Assembly: GCA_050251195.1 (NCBI GenBank)
Contig: JBFWNG010000002.1
Coordinates: 558,001 to 622,000 of the forward strand
DNA length: 64,000 nucleotides
Reading direction: 5' to 3'
DNA from: JBFWNG01 sp050251195
GTDB taxonomy: Bacteria > Bdellovibrionota_B > Oligoflexia > Oligoflexales > Oligoflexaceae
In this document: positions 42,994 to 52,344 of the stretch, piece after piece
How positions within the stretch are numbered: position 1 is the stretch's first letter
Layout of the letters: each line of letters begins with the position of its first letter
Notes under the pieces: model-generated
Told to the model about the DNA's origin: nothing
Databases searched by the model: none
What the model saw: the letters and a program-made list of their open reading frames with translations, nothing else
Translations under genes and position numbers: made by a program

Positions 42994-44031
42994 CTATTGC
43001 GGGAGGGGCTGACTTAAGAACCTGCGATACAACCCTATAAGCGCGTTCTCCTTATCGTAGTCCGGTTGGGGGCCAAGGGATTCAGGATGCTCAAGGCCCC
43101 AGGCGAGGGTCTGACGGATTTGATCAGCAAGCTCAACAGGTTCAGTAAAGCCTGTTTCACGGCGAAAGTATCCGCTATCGGAAAGAAAAAACCTTGGACT
43201 ACTGTGTGCGATTGTCGGATCGTTTTCGATGATTGCGTCGGGGAGGACGGTAACGTCTAAGTTTATGTTTGCAGCTTCTCCGTACAATTCTGCCCATCGG
43301 CGAAGGCTTCGGGATTTGGATTCGCCTACGTTAAAAATTTTTCCGGTTGCAGCTTGTGACTCTGCCGCATGTAAAATGGCCGCAGCAACGTTATCAATGA
43401 AGCCAAAAGTAAACAAAGAAGATTGTTCGTTTGCTCCCATGAGCAAAGTCTTTTGTCGATCAAAGACTCTTCGGATGAATTTGCCATGACGATGCTGGTA
43501 TTGAGAGTCGCCAGGGCCGAACACCATTGGCAAGCGGAGGATCGTTGCCGTGATTTTTCCTTCCGCATGGGCGGACATGAAAGCCGATGACATAAGATTC
43601 TTGTCGTAGTCGGGATACTTCTTGATGCCTGGAAAGTCGCGCCAATAATGGCGTCTATGACAGGTTGGGGATTCTTCTGTTATAGGAAAATCTCCAACAT
43701 CGCGACCTTTGTTAAGTTGATAAAATGCTTCATAACAATCCACCGAACTCAAAGCAACAATCCGGGCGCCGGTATCTTGAAATACCTCCACAGCATCCAA
43801 TGCGTGTCGTTCCGTGTACGCGATCGCATGAACGACTGCATCGGCTCGGACCTGACGCAGCTGTGTCTGATACTGAGGAAGATCGTTCACATCACCGATG
43901 ATAGTCGGAAACGATGCGTCGGACTGGGATAGTCCACGGTTGAACAGCACAATCTCGTGTCCTCTTTCCGAAGCTCTTTTTGCGACGGCTTTGCCGATAA
44001 ATTGGGTGCCACCTATAATTAAAACCTTCAT
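42994..44031 (-). CDS. NAD-dependent epimerase/dehydratase-like protein
   Basis: A 345-residue cytoplasmic protein of the extended SDR family. ATG 44031 follows GGAG and starts the Rossmann strand VLIIGGTQFIGKAVA (about 3-17; GxxxxxG). The catalytic Tyr-x3-Lys is not obvious, though a Ser/Tyr pair occurs near SSVDCYEAFYQL. RNA-binding and sugar-epimerase-like members (similar to CSP41/RBP type) share such features. Substrate unknown. It is divergent from the GGDEF-RHH gene, whose operator lies in the gap. Confidence 0.8.
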   Translation of the reverse strand: MKVLIIGGTQFIGKAVAKRASERGHEIVLFNRGLSQSDASFPTIIGDVNDLPQYQTQLRQVRADAVVHAIAYTERHALDAVEVFQDTGARIVALSSVDCYEAFYQLNKGRDVGDFPITEESPTCHRRHYWRDFPGIKKYPDYDKNLMSSAFMSAHAEGKITATILRLPMVFGPGDSQYQHRHGKFIRRVFDRQKTLLMGANEQSSLFTFGFIDNVAAAILHAAESQAATGKIFNVGESKSRSLRRWAELYGEAANINLDVTVLPDAIIENDPTIAHSSPRFFLSDSGYFRRETGFTEPVELADQIRQTLAWGLEHPESLGPQPDYDKENALIGLYRRFLSQPLPQ

Positions 44032-44101
44032 CACTTCTCCAGGATAGTCTTGGCAACACCATCGATAAACTTTTCTGTTAAAGATTTCAAGCATAGCGTC
44101 G

Positions 44102-44132
44102 ATACGTCAGACGTATATATGTGTGGTATACT
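44102..44132 (+). promoter_or_regulatory. Palindromic operator and -10 of the GGDEF-RHH gene
   Basis: ATACGTC-A-GACGTAT (44102-44116) is a perfect 7-bp inverted repeat with a one-base centre. TATACT (44127-44132) is a near-consensus -10; the -35 would fall within the palindrome. A bound protein would block this promoter. The downstream protein carries a ribbon-helix-helix domain, so autorepression is a natural inference. Confidence 0.6.
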
Positions 44133-44159
44133 ACATTTAACATGATCACGGAGGATGTT

Positions 44160-44816
44160 ATGACAAGTCGACGAGAGACGACGCTAGGAAATAAAGCGGC
44201 AATATCAGAAATGATTAAGGGCAAAATTGTCAGTTCGCCAAGCGGCGAAAGATTTTCTGTAGCCCTCATCGACGTCGATTGGGCGTCTCAGATCAGCGAA
44301 GAGATTGGATCCGAGGCGATGGATCAATTGATGCAACAGTTCGCCAAATTCGTCAAAGGCAACTGTAGACCAAAGGACCACATTGCGCTTCACGGAGGAG
44401 ACGAATTTTTAATCCTATTATCGCAAACGGAAAAGGAGGAGGCCTTTATCTTGATGGAGGATATTAGGAGGGCTATCTCTTCTAAAACTTTTGAAATGAA
44501 GGACAAGGCTAATAAAGTTGTTCGCAAAGAGATCACCTGTTCTATCGGCATTTCCAGTTTCCCCTCCGACGGCAAGGACCATTTGACGATTTTGCGGGGT
44601 GCCGAAAACGCCATGGTCGCTGCTAAAAAATATGGCCGAAATCGAGTGTCATTGGCGACTGCGGACAAAATGGTTTTGAAAAGCAATTACTACACGACAG
44701 GTCAATTGGAGAAATTGGCGAAGATAGCTCAACGATTCGACGTGACGGAGGCATTCTTGCTGCGGGAGGGCCTTGATCTCGTGGTTGAGAAGTACGAAAA
44801 GGTTGAAAGGGGTTAG
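44160..44816 (+). CDS. Diguanylate cyclase fused to a ribbon-helix-helix DNA-binding domain
   Basis: A 218-residue soluble protein starting at ATG 44160 after GGAGG. Residues 12-165 form a GGDEF domain: metal Asp in LIDVDWA, signature HGGDEF (GGDEF 79-83), and an intact inhibitory I-site RPKD (70-73) five residues before it. This predicts active c-di-GMP synthesis with product inhibition. Residues 175-215 (YYTTGQLEKLAKIAQRFDVT, then LREGLDLVVEKY) fit a ribbon-helix-helix, CopG/Arc-type DNA-binding domain. RHH proteins dimerise, as do active GGDEF domains, so the two parts may cooperate. A palindromic site just upstream is a candidate target. No sensor domain is present. Confidence 0.85.
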   Translation: MTSRRETTLGNKAAISEMIKGKIVSSPSGERFSVALIDVDWASQISEEIGSEAMDQLMQQFAKFVKGNCRPKDHIALHGGDEFLILLSQTEKEEAFILMEDIRRAISSKTFEMKDKANKVVRKEITCSIGISSFPSDGKDHLTILRGAENAMVAAKKYGRNRVSLATADKMVLKSNYYTTGQLEKLAKIAQRFDVTEAFLLREGLDLVVEKYEKVERG

Positions 44817-44896
44817 ACTGGAACGACGTTTTCCTTGTGAACGGCTAAAAAGAGATGTACGGTCTCCCTGCCAAATTTATTTGGGGGGAGACCATG

Positions 44897-45529
44897 ATGA
44901 ATAAAGATATAATCCTTGTTTTATCGCTTCTAGCTATTGTCTTCAGCGGCGCCTGCGCAACTGACCAAGCTTCCCAACTCCGAACAGAGAGGCCGACACA
45001 AATTGGCTGGTTGGGCGCCATTTATCGGTACCAGCCGAATCAAGCCGCTGGCGTTTCCGGTTCTTTCAGTGGTTCGACGGGTGCCCCCACAAGCTTTACC
45101 CAGGAGGAGGACGAAGGCGAGAAGGACGAGGAAATCGTGTATCAGAATATGTACGAGGGATTTTATCACTACTATCCTTGGGAAACCTCCGCGTTCTTCA
45201 TAGGCGCCGGGTTGAGACACGCAGAAACAAAATTCCGGTTTGACGAACCGTTGGAAAACGATGCCGACACGACCACGAGCATCAAGTTTACCAACAAATC
45301 AGATTACCTTGCCGTTCCTGTTGGCTGGGCATGGATTTGGGGTACGGGCTTTTCCTTGACGTTGGACCTTGGTCCAAGATTTAGGATCGGGAGATCACAA
45401 AGTTTCTCAAGTGACGGCGCTGGTTTGGTTTCTAAATCATCTCGAGACGAGACGGTTGACGACCTCGAGAAACTTTACGCAGGATCGTTCCTTATTGGGG
45501 GAAACGCTATCATCGGCTACTCCTTTTAG
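44897..45529 (+). CDS. Predicted outer-membrane or lipid-anchored beta-barrel protein
   Basis: A 210-residue exported protein. ATG 44897 is favoured over 44894 by spacing to GGGGAG. Signal with lipobox SGAC (Cys18). After a polar, acidic linker (EEDEGEKDEE), the rest reads as alternating hydrophobic/aromatic strands ending in Phe (IIGYSF), as in small outer-membrane barrels. A lipobox with a barrel is unusual; the Cys may be incidental. Function unknown. Confidence 0.7.
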   Translation: MNKDIILVLSLLAIVFSGACATDQASQLRTERPTQIGWLGAIYRYQPNQAAGVSGSFSGSTGAPTSFTQEEDEGEKDEEIVYQNMYEGFYHYYPWETSAFFIGAGLRHAETKFRFDEPLENDADTTTSIKFTNKSDYLAVPVGWAWIWGTGFSLTLDLGPRFRIGRSQSFSSDGAGLVSKSSRDETVDDLEKLYAGSFLIGGNAIIGYSF

Positions 45530-45596
45530 GAAGTTGTCATTCCTGTCGAGCTGGGCTACATTCGCTGCATAATCTATTTTGATCATAGGGTGGTGT

Positions 45597-46529
45597 ATGC
45601 GTAAGGTCCTTGCAATCTTGAGTATCTTAGTCTCCCTCGATGCGTTTTCAGAAGCAGCTGTAAAGCTCGGGGACGTGGAAGCTGAACCTTTCGAAATGGT
45701 ACCGTTCGGTAAGAAGATTATGGCAAGGGAGGGAGACAATCTCTTCCTTTATCAGAATGGTAGTTGGACGAACGTTGGAAAAGTTGAGTCTCCCATCTTT
45801 AGCTTGGCGGCGAACGAGGACGAGGTTTTCGCGCGCGAAGCCAATAAAATCTTCCGGTTTGACGGCGCCTCCTGGTCAAATGTTGCCGAGATCAAAGCAG
45901 AACCGTTTGAAATGCATCCGTTTGAAGAAGGGCTCTTCGTCCGAACAGGTGCCGAGATTCACGTGTTTCGCAATAACGGTTGGACGAAGATTGCGGGGAT
46001 TGAAGCAGAACCATTTTCTATGGTCGCGGTAGGCGAAGATCTTTACGCCAGGGAAGCAGATAGAATTTATCGGTTTCGCGACAACGGCTGGACGCAGATC
46101 GGTCAGGTTTTAGCAGAACCCTTTGCGTTTGACGCAACGACATCCGGCCTCTTCACAAGAGAAGGTAGCCGCGTGCGCTATTTCAGCAATGACAGCAGTA
46201 CCTGGGCGGACATTGGTTCTGTGGCGGCGGAACCGTTTGCAATGATTCCGTCTCACGACACGTTATTTGTTCGGCAAGGTAGTGAACTGAATTTCTATAA
46301 TGGATCGATTTGGTCTCGGCTGTATAATATCGAATATGATCGAGCTTTCGACATGACATTGACGGAACGAGGCTTGTACTTTATTGACGGCGAACAGTTA
46401 AACTTGGTCAAGACCCTGGGTATGAATCGCGTCCTTGTGAAAAACATCGACGACCGGATCTTTGAGATATATCAGAGTCCAAAGTATCTCTATACCCGCG
46501 AGGGAACAGAGCTCTACAAATACGAATAA
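45597..46529 (+). CDS. Secreted tectonin-like beta-propeller
   Basis: A 310-residue exported protein (signal peptide near residue 17; ATG 45597 chosen, since earlier in-frame ATG 45579 adds a non-signal stretch). It consists of about eight 36-residue repeats with the pattern AEPFxM...LFxREG...F.NNGWTxIGxI. The last repeat lacks its final strand and the N-terminal AVKLGDV supplies a matching one, the velcro closure of a propeller. Such short Trp-containing repeats resemble tectonins, which bind lipopolysaccharide or glycans. The ligand is inferred only from that likeness. Confidence 0.76.
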   Translation: MRKVLAILSILVSLDAFSEAAVKLGDVEAEPFEMVPFGKKIMAREGDNLFLYQNGSWTNVGKVESPIFSLAANEDEVFAREANKIFRFDGASWSNVAEIKAEPFEMHPFEEGLFVRTGAEIHVFRNNGWTKIAGIEAEPFSMVAVGEDLYAREADRIYRFRDNGWTQIGQVLAEPFAFDATTSGLFTREGSRVRYFSNDSSTWADIGSVAAEPFAMIPSHDTLFVRQGSELNFYNGSIWSRLYNIEYDRAFDMTLTERGLYFIDGEQLNLVKTLGMNRVLVKNIDDRIFEIYQSPKYLYTREGTELYKYE

Positions 46530-46540
46530 TTATGATGAGG

Positions 46541-49453
46541 TTAATCGGCTGTAAAGGCGGCGCTTGGCGACGTGAACGCGCCGCCGTACCTGATAATCTG
46601 ACTTATACGGAGTTCGTCCATCTTGCCGTTAAGGTAATTTGTACCCGAACCCCTGCCGAGTTCAAGCTGAGCCGTACTAGAAAAGAGCCGGGCGCTTCCC
46701 GCAGTACCAATAACTTTGGTGCCCACAACAGTGCCGTTGTAAAAGAACGTTACCGTACCGCGATTCCAAGTGACAGCGATGTGCCGCCACGAACCGGTGA
46801 TCGATGAGATGTAGTTTGATTCTACGGTTGACGTTGTTGTCCCATTTAAGCTGCCTACAAATCCAATTTTGTAACTGCTCGTGTTCTTGTAGCGACGAAC
46901 ATAAATTCGGAAGCCGAGATTCCCTGATGATGCCTTGCTTACAAGTTCCATCTGTTGGTTATTGCTAAACGAATTAAAGTTGAAGAAACCTTCGACTGTC
47001 ATGGTGTCCACCAACATAGCTTGAGAGCCTGTATGTGCAACACGCATATAATCCGATTGCGATCTTACAAAATTTCGACACTGATTGAACTTGCACGATG
47101 TCGACTGAGAGGTTCCAGAATCGGTTAGGTCGTTGCTGAGCGGGTCAGTATAGGAGCTGGAATCGCCGATATGGGTGCCGGCCGTTTGATTATCCATGTG
47201 ATAAAGAGCGATTGTCTTAAAACCCTGTTGAGACCAAGTACGGCCTTCAGCGCTGGATACGTTATTTGCTAAATCTCGCCCTCGTACTTCGAAAGTGTGG
47301 GAAACGTTCGTGAGGCTCTGATATACGCGAGGGGACGTGCAGGATTGCCAGCTTGCACCGTCAAGTCTACATTCGAAAGTTGCTCCCGTCTCGTTAGCCG
47401 TAAAGGTAAAGGAACTCGTGAAGCTTGGGTTTGGATCCGCATGGACCATTGTGAGCGTTACAACTGGCGCGGATGTATCTCGGCGCCATTGTTTTTGGCT
47501 GGTTGGAGAAAGCGATTCCCCGTTCCATGCCGCAACCGCTAGGTTGTAAGTGCCGTCCGTAACTTTTCGGACTTTGAAACTATATCCCGAGTTTACGCAG
47601 AATTGCGACAGCGACGATGTCGGAGTTACGACATCCGATGCGATAACATCGCCTTGGAGTCTAATCTCGAGACCGCTAACGCAAGAGCCGCCCACTGTGA
47701 TTTCATTCGCATTTGAATAAAATGGGCTTACGGACGGGTTCGTGATTGTCGGTGTTGCCGGAACCGAAGAATTGCGCTGCCATTGAATGCCTGAGCTGCT
47801 CGACGTATTGCCCGCTGGGTCTACCTGATAAACACTGTAGTTATAAGTGCCGTCGGATTGTTCATCGACAGTAAAGGAATACGAACTTCCGGTGCAAAGG
47901 ACGTCTGTTGCCTCGTCTCCCGTTAAGTATACTCGAGCTCCCAGTTCGCACGGGCCTTCAACGGTAAGCGCTGTTGCCGACATATATGGACTTGTTGGAG
48001 GACTTGTTATTGTCGGTGCATTCGGAGCAGTTGCGTCGAAAACATATGTAAGAACTTGTTCCGTTGAAGCTGCTTCTGTATCGGGGTTCTCTTGCTGTAA
48101 TCGGATTTCATAGGTCCCTTCTCCCGCAACAGTCTTGTCGAGATCGAACCGGTATTCCAAACTCGTACAAAGCATAGTCAACGAGTTGAGAGGGGTTGTG
48201 ACTTCCGACGCATTGACGTCGCCGTTAAGGGTAATAGAGTATCCGTTCGTGCAACCGCCCATGACGGTCAAAAAGCCTGTGCTGTTATAGGCGACGCCTT
48301 GAGCAGGTGAAGTCACTGTTGGGGATTCCGGTACGCTAGTGTCTTTTGTCCAAACAACGACGACGGACTCAGAAGCCAAACCAGCCGTGTCTTTTGCTGA
48401 CAACGAAAACGAATAAGTGGCGTCATCTGTTTTAGATATCGAAACAGAGAAAACTCCGTCAACGCAAGCCAAAGTTCCTTCGCTATCTCCCTCGAGAATT
48501 ATGGAACTTCCAATTTCGCAAGTACCATTCAGATTCAGCACAGAGTTTCCTGAGACATAAGGCGATACCGCAGGGGAGCGTACTGCAGGCTCTGAAGGCG
48601 CTATAGTATCAACAATTATGGTAACCGACGCATTGAGCGAATCGCCTGCAGAATTTGTTTGCTTCACACTGAAAGTGTAGCTTCCATCCGATTTTTCTAT
48701 TGAAAAGTTATAGAGACCTAGGACACAGGTTTGGCTGGCATTTAATGCCGGCTGGGTAATCTCAGAATTGACAACGTCGCCTCCCAGAGTGACAGTGAGG
48801 CCAGTATCGCACGCTCCTGCTATAACAATAGAGTCTGTGGTTGAATAACTCGTACTCTGTGACGGCGTCGTGATGGTCGGAGCTGAAGGCACGCTGACCA
48901 CAGGGTCACCGCCGCCGGTATCACCACCGCCTGTATCACCACCGCCGGTATCACCACCGCCGGTGTCACCACCGCCCGTGTCGCCACCGCCTGTGTCACC
49001 ACCGCCTGTGTCACCACCGCCTGTATCACCACCGCCTGTATCACCACCGCCGGTATCACCACCGCCCGTGTCGCCACCGCCCGTGTCGCCACCGCCGGTA
49101 TCACCACCGCCGGTATCACCACCGCCCGTGTCGCCACCGTCAGTACCGCTACCGCCCGTAACCGGGCCTCCCGCAGTACTTCCGCTAGGAGGAGTCGTAT
49201 TTCCCGATATCTTATTGGTACTTTTGCTCGCAGTTTTGGAAGGTTCTGAGGGCGCGTCGACATTTTCGACCGGTTCTTCAGCTCCCGATTTGTCTGGAAC
49301 TACTTGGGGACTATGCTTAAGTATACGGTTGATTGCGGGTCCGCCTGACGACGCATCAGCATTCTCCCCTTCCTCCTTTTTTTCGCACGCCGGCAGACCA
49401 ACCATTAAGGTGGTTGCAAGAACAATGCGCGTAAGAATGGATAAAATGCTCAT
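46541..49453 (-). CDS. Giant Ig-like/LamG lipoprotein with Gly-Asp-Thr spacer
   Basis: A 970-residue predicted lipoprotein: lipobox LPAC (Cys23), acidic and Ser/Pro-rich linker (about 24-100), a 16-unit (Asp-Thr-Gly-Gly-Gly) spacer (about 103-182), then about five Ig-like domains of roughly 95 residues (about 190-720), each with a SPTITxPS...LxGxC start and a paired Cys (GACDTG, TCVLGL). A LamG/concanavalin-like domain closes the protein (about 770-970; TMTVEGFFNF, WRHIAVTWN, LELGRGSG, YLNGKMDELRI). The design suits a long cell-surface adhesin. The Gly-rich spacer is encoded by a DNA minisatellite. The minus strand end has no clear terminator. Confidence 0.84.
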   Translation of the reverse strand: MSILSILTRIVLATTLMVGLPACEKKEEGENADASSGGPAINRILKHSPQVVPDKSGAEEPVENVDAPSEPSKTASKSTNKISGNTTPPSGSTAGGPVTGGSGTDGGDTGGGDTGGGDTGGGDTGGGDTGGGDTGGGDTGGGDTGGGDTGGGDTGGGDTGGGDTGGGDTGGGDTGGGDTGGGDPVVSVPSAPTITTPSQSTSYSTTDSIVIAGACDTGLTVTLGGDVVNSEITQPALNASQTCVLGLYNFSIEKSDGSYTFSVKQTNSAGDSLNASVTIIVDTIAPSEPAVRSPAVSPYVSGNSVLNLNGTCEIGSSIILEGDSEGTLACVDGVFSVSISKTDDATYSFSLSAKDTAGLASESVVVVWTKDTSVPESPTVTSPAQGVAYNSTGFLTVMGGCTNGYSITLNGDVNASEVTTPLNSLTMLCTSLEYRFDLDKTVAGEGTYEIRLQQENPDTEAASTEQVLTYVFDATAPNAPTITSPPTSPYMSATALTVEGPCELGARVYLTGDEATDVLCTGSSYSFTVDEQSDGTYNYSVYQVDPAGNTSSSSGIQWQRNSSVPATPTITNPSVSPFYSNANEITVGGSCVSGLEIRLQGDVIASDVVTPTSSLSQFCVNSGYSFKVRKVTDGTYNLAVAAWNGESLSPTSQKQWRRDTSAPVVTLTMVHADPNPSFTSSFTFTANETGATFECRLDGASWQSCTSPRVYQSLTNVSHTFEVRGRDLANNVSSAEGRTWSQQGFKTIALYHMDNQTAGTHIGDSSSYTDPLSNDLTDSGTSQSTSCKFNQCRNFVRSQSDYMRVAHTGSQAMLVDTMTVEGFFNFNSFSNNQQMELVSKASSGNLGFRIYVRRYKNTSSYKIGFVGSLNGTTTSTVESNYISSITGSWRHIAVTWNRGTVTFFYNGTVVGTKVIGTAGSARLFSSTAQLELGRGSGTNYLNGKMDELRISQIIRYGGAFTSPSAAFTAD
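48906..49145. repeat. 15-bp minisatellite, 16 units
   Basis: Sixteen consecutive 15-base units encode the (DTGGG) spacer of the giant lipoprotein. Units differ only at third codon positions (for example ACCGCCGGTATC, ACCGCCTGTATC and ACCGCCCGTGTCG forms), and the variants recur in a patchy order. This shows purifying selection on protein and past slippage or conversion between units. Confidence 0.93.
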
Positions 49454-49741
49454 ATCAAAAACCTATCTTCGTGCTTTGTGCACTGCACGGTCCTCTAAAT
49501 GAGCAGTAGGCAGTGTTGTCCGTAGTTTCAATGTCGGATTTCTGAATGAAAACATTAAAGGTATTTGAAGAGTTGGTCTTATAGCATAGGTTTCAGTAGG
49601 TTGCGGCCTTTGTGAAAAGAGCAAAAAGCCGGTTCTACCCCGCCCCTTTGGCACGACAAAATCTTCTCTGTTCGGCATTGACGAGCTATCCGGAAATTTA
49701 TAGAAATGCTTGACCTTTCACAAGCTCATCATGAGGTAATT

Positions 49742-52300
49742 ATGTCCCGACTCTTCTTGTACGTTAGCGTACTTATCGCCGCATTTGGCTGCGGTCAGAC
49801 CCACGATTCCCATCGAGTTAGCCCGCAATCGATGCCTGAGGTAAAAGCTCCTGCCGACGTGAATCAATCGTTCCTTATTGAAAAAACTGGAGCAACGTCA
49901 GGGAACAAAGCCCGTATCGGAATAAGCATCGACAGTTTGGATAAAGAGTTCTTATTGCAAGGCTCGGTTATCCCGCAAACCGAGATTCCGCAGTTTACAG
50001 GTTTGAAAAGCCGCGTGGTTGCTTTCAAAGAATTTGACGGCAAATTGTACCTTTTAGAGACTAACGCAGGTCATCAAGTGACCAATGACTTGCCGCAGAA
50101 TTTATTGCTGACGAGTTTTCCGATCGTAGAAAAGACTTCCTCGCATATTTTTTTCGACTTCAATGCAGGTATGTCGAAGATCTTCGTTGCCATTGAATGG
50201 CGTGCGTCTGATGACGAAGGCCGTGAATACAAGAATTCATGGAAAGCTGCCAAAATTGAAGAAAGCTATCTTGAAGAAGCGCGCATAGCTCCGGACAATC
50301 AGCTTGTCATCAGGCAGGTTGCGCTTGTCCAGGAAACAGAAGCCGCTCAGTCCCCAGAGGAAGCGCCGTCCGCAGAGGTTGGTCAATCTCCATATGAAAT
50401 CAAATACTACCTCACTCCGTACCAACCTGATCCCGCGTTTACGCCGACAGTGAGCACGAATATGGAACGAATGGGATTTTTCGAGATTGCTCCGCAACTC
50501 CAAAAATCTGGACCTGCCGCCATATATACGACCAAGTTCAACCTCAACAAGCCAGTCGTTTACGCCATATCCGCCAACACTCCCGAAGCGTACAAACAGG
50601 CGTTTCGAGACGGTATTACGTATTGGAACAAAGCGTTTGGCAAAGAAATCGTCACAGCTATTGACGCTCCAGCGGGCGTAATGGCCCCGGATTTTGATTA
50701 CAACGTTGTGCAATGGGTAAACTGGGACGATGCAGGTTTTGCATACGCCGACGCTCAGGCGGATCCTCGTACAGGCGAAATTCAACATGCACAGGTTTTC
50801 ATGACGAGCGTTTTTGCGATTGGTGGCAGAGACAAAGCGAGAAAAATTTTGCGCTCACTAAAATCTTCCGAATCGCTTGGCTTGCACTCATTCTCGTTAG
50901 CAGGTTTTCAGAACGGCAGGCTTTGTGATCTCGAGTTAAACAAGGCGATAGCGAATTCTTTGGAATCGCTTCTTGCTACTAATCCGAGTGACGAGGCTAT
51001 TCTCAGAGCGTCACAAGATTATGTCCGCAACGTGATCGCGCACGAGGTTGGACACACATTAGGCTTACGCCATAACTTTGCCGGGTCACTTGCGTTACAA
51101 GCTACCCCTGAAGAGCGCGATGCCGCGATAAAGGACTACTTCAACAATGGAGTCGTCAAGGAAAACTATGAACCGTCAAGTTCTGTCATGGAATACGATG
51201 TGTACGAAGATGCCGCAATTACTGGCTACAACCTGGCGCACGAACCGCAAGCTCTAAGTTACGACTCTAAGGCGATCCAGACTCTGTACTTTGGCAAAAA
51301 ATATCCTAATTCTGAGATTCCTCTTTTTTGCACAGACACGCAAATTGACTACGTAGACTGCAAGACATTCGACGTCGGCAGCTCGCCGTTCCAGTACCGT
51401 CAACTCGGTATTGAGCGTTCTATTAAGACTTTGGCGAATTCGATTATCGAGGCTTATATCGCGAAAAAAGTCGAAGGTCTCAACGATGCTGAATTGGCTG
51501 AATCTTTGGAAGCTTTGCCCTTGGCCTTCGATGAACGAACGGAGCTGCTAAACGCGTTAACCGGCGGGGCAAAGGTACTCTCGGTGCGTCGATCCTACTC
51601 GAAGGTTACCCCTGCGAATGAACTAGAAGTGCAGCAGAAAGAACAAGAGTACATCAGGGCCCAGTTCGACAAGATTGGCGGAGTGAGCAAGGCTCTGTCG
51701 TTGCTGACGAAGAATGATCTCGGCGATCTTGCCACAAGATTCTCCACTCTTATCAAGTCAGACCTCTATAGAAGCGGTCTAGGGCCAAACTCCAAGGCAT
51801 TTGAGTTTACGGATACCGAAATCGAACTCATGACGGACCATGTTGCAAAACTTGTCGAGAACGCGGACAGGGCCTTGATTCCCGCTCAGTTGGCCATGTT
51901 CAGTCTCCAGACGAACGTCACTCAAGATCCGGCTTTGAGCGACTCTTTGGCCGCTACGCTGGGTGGTCTCGTGAAAACCGTAGTGCACACGCAATCGTCG
52001 ACGGAATCGGCCGAAGTTCTTAAAGACGACGGCACCAAAGCTGTTGTCACTTTCCCTGTTTACACCTATCCGTACGAAATCCGCGCCGCGGCATCCGGCA
52101 TTTTTGCTGGACGTAGCACCGATTTGGCATGGGGGCTGTACGCTAAAGCAGAGGCAGCAAAAGAACTCCGTACCGCGATCGAAACGGTCCTAGCACCAAC
52201 CGGTAAGGGTATTGAAGAATTGGTGCCCCAGGCTCTGCCAAGGAATTTTGCGAAGTGGTTGTTGGATAACAAGGCTCTGCTAGCGTCCTTGGAGCAGTAG
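49742..52300 (+). CDS. Large zinc metalloprotease lipoprotein, DUF4953-type
   Basis: An 852-residue predicted lipoprotein. ATG 49742 follows GAGGT; lipobox FGC (Cys18). An N-terminal beta region (about 40-240) and linker precede the catalytic core: HEVGHTLGLRHNF starting at His434 (HExxHxxGxxH) and the Met-turn SSVMEYD about 45 residues later. This motif order and length match DUF5117/DUF4953 zinc proteases, which are exported and act on proteins in the environment. The long helical C-terminal region (about 600-850) is typical. It is divergent from the giant lipoprotein gene across a 288-base gap with no other feature. Confidence 0.87.
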   Translation: MSRLFLYVSVLIAAFGCGQTHDSHRVSPQSMPEVKAPADVNQSFLIEKTGATSGNKARIGISIDSLDKEFLLQGSVIPQTEIPQFTGLKSRVVAFKEFDGKLYLLETNAGHQVTNDLPQNLLLTSFPIVEKTSSHIFFDFNAGMSKIFVAIEWRASDDEGREYKNSWKAAKIEESYLEEARIAPDNQLVIRQVALVQETEAAQSPEEAPSAEVGQSPYEIKYYLTPYQPDPAFTPTVSTNMERMGFFEIAPQLQKSGPAAIYTTKFNLNKPVVYAISANTPEAYKQAFRDGITYWNKAFGKEIVTAIDAPAGVMAPDFDYNVVQWVNWDDAGFAYADAQADPRTGEIQHAQVFMTSVFAIGGRDKARKILRSLKSSESLGLHSFSLAGFQNGRLCDLELNKAIANSLESLLATNPSDEAILRASQDYVRNVIAHEVGHTLGLRHNFAGSLALQATPEERDAAIKDYFNNGVVKENYEPSSSVMEYDVYEDAAITGYNLAHEPQALSYDSKAIQTLYFGKKYPNSEIPLFCTDTQIDYVDCKTFDVGSSPFQYRQLGIERSIKTLANSIIEAYIAKKVEGLNDAELAESLEALPLAFDERTELLNALTGGAKVLSVRRSYSKVTPANELEVQQKEQEYIRAQFDKIGGVSKALSLLTKNDLGDLATRFSTLIKSDLYRSGLGPNSKAFEFTDTEIELMTDHVAKLVENADRALIPAQLAMFSLQTNVTQDPALSDSLAATLGGLVKTVVHTQSSTESAEVLKDDGTKAVVTFPVYTYPYEIRAAASGIFAGRSTDLAWGLYAKAEAAKELRTAIETVLAPTGKGIEELVPQALPRNFAKWLLDNKALLASLEQ

Positions 52301-52344
52301 GCGGAGCGTGTCGCTATGAAGGAAGCTCCGCCATGGGGCTTCCG

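Noticed and set aside
48870..49502. A plus-strand open frame of 210 codons with Pro-Pro-Pro-Val-Ser repeats
   Set aside because: It is the complement of the minisatellite coding region of the giant lipoprotein. It has no ribosome site or signal, and the minus-strand frame has the supported start and domains.
49454..49741. A hidden gene in the divergent gap between the giant lipoprotein and the zinc protease
   Set aside because: No open frame with a start signal and no repeats were found; probably two promoters.
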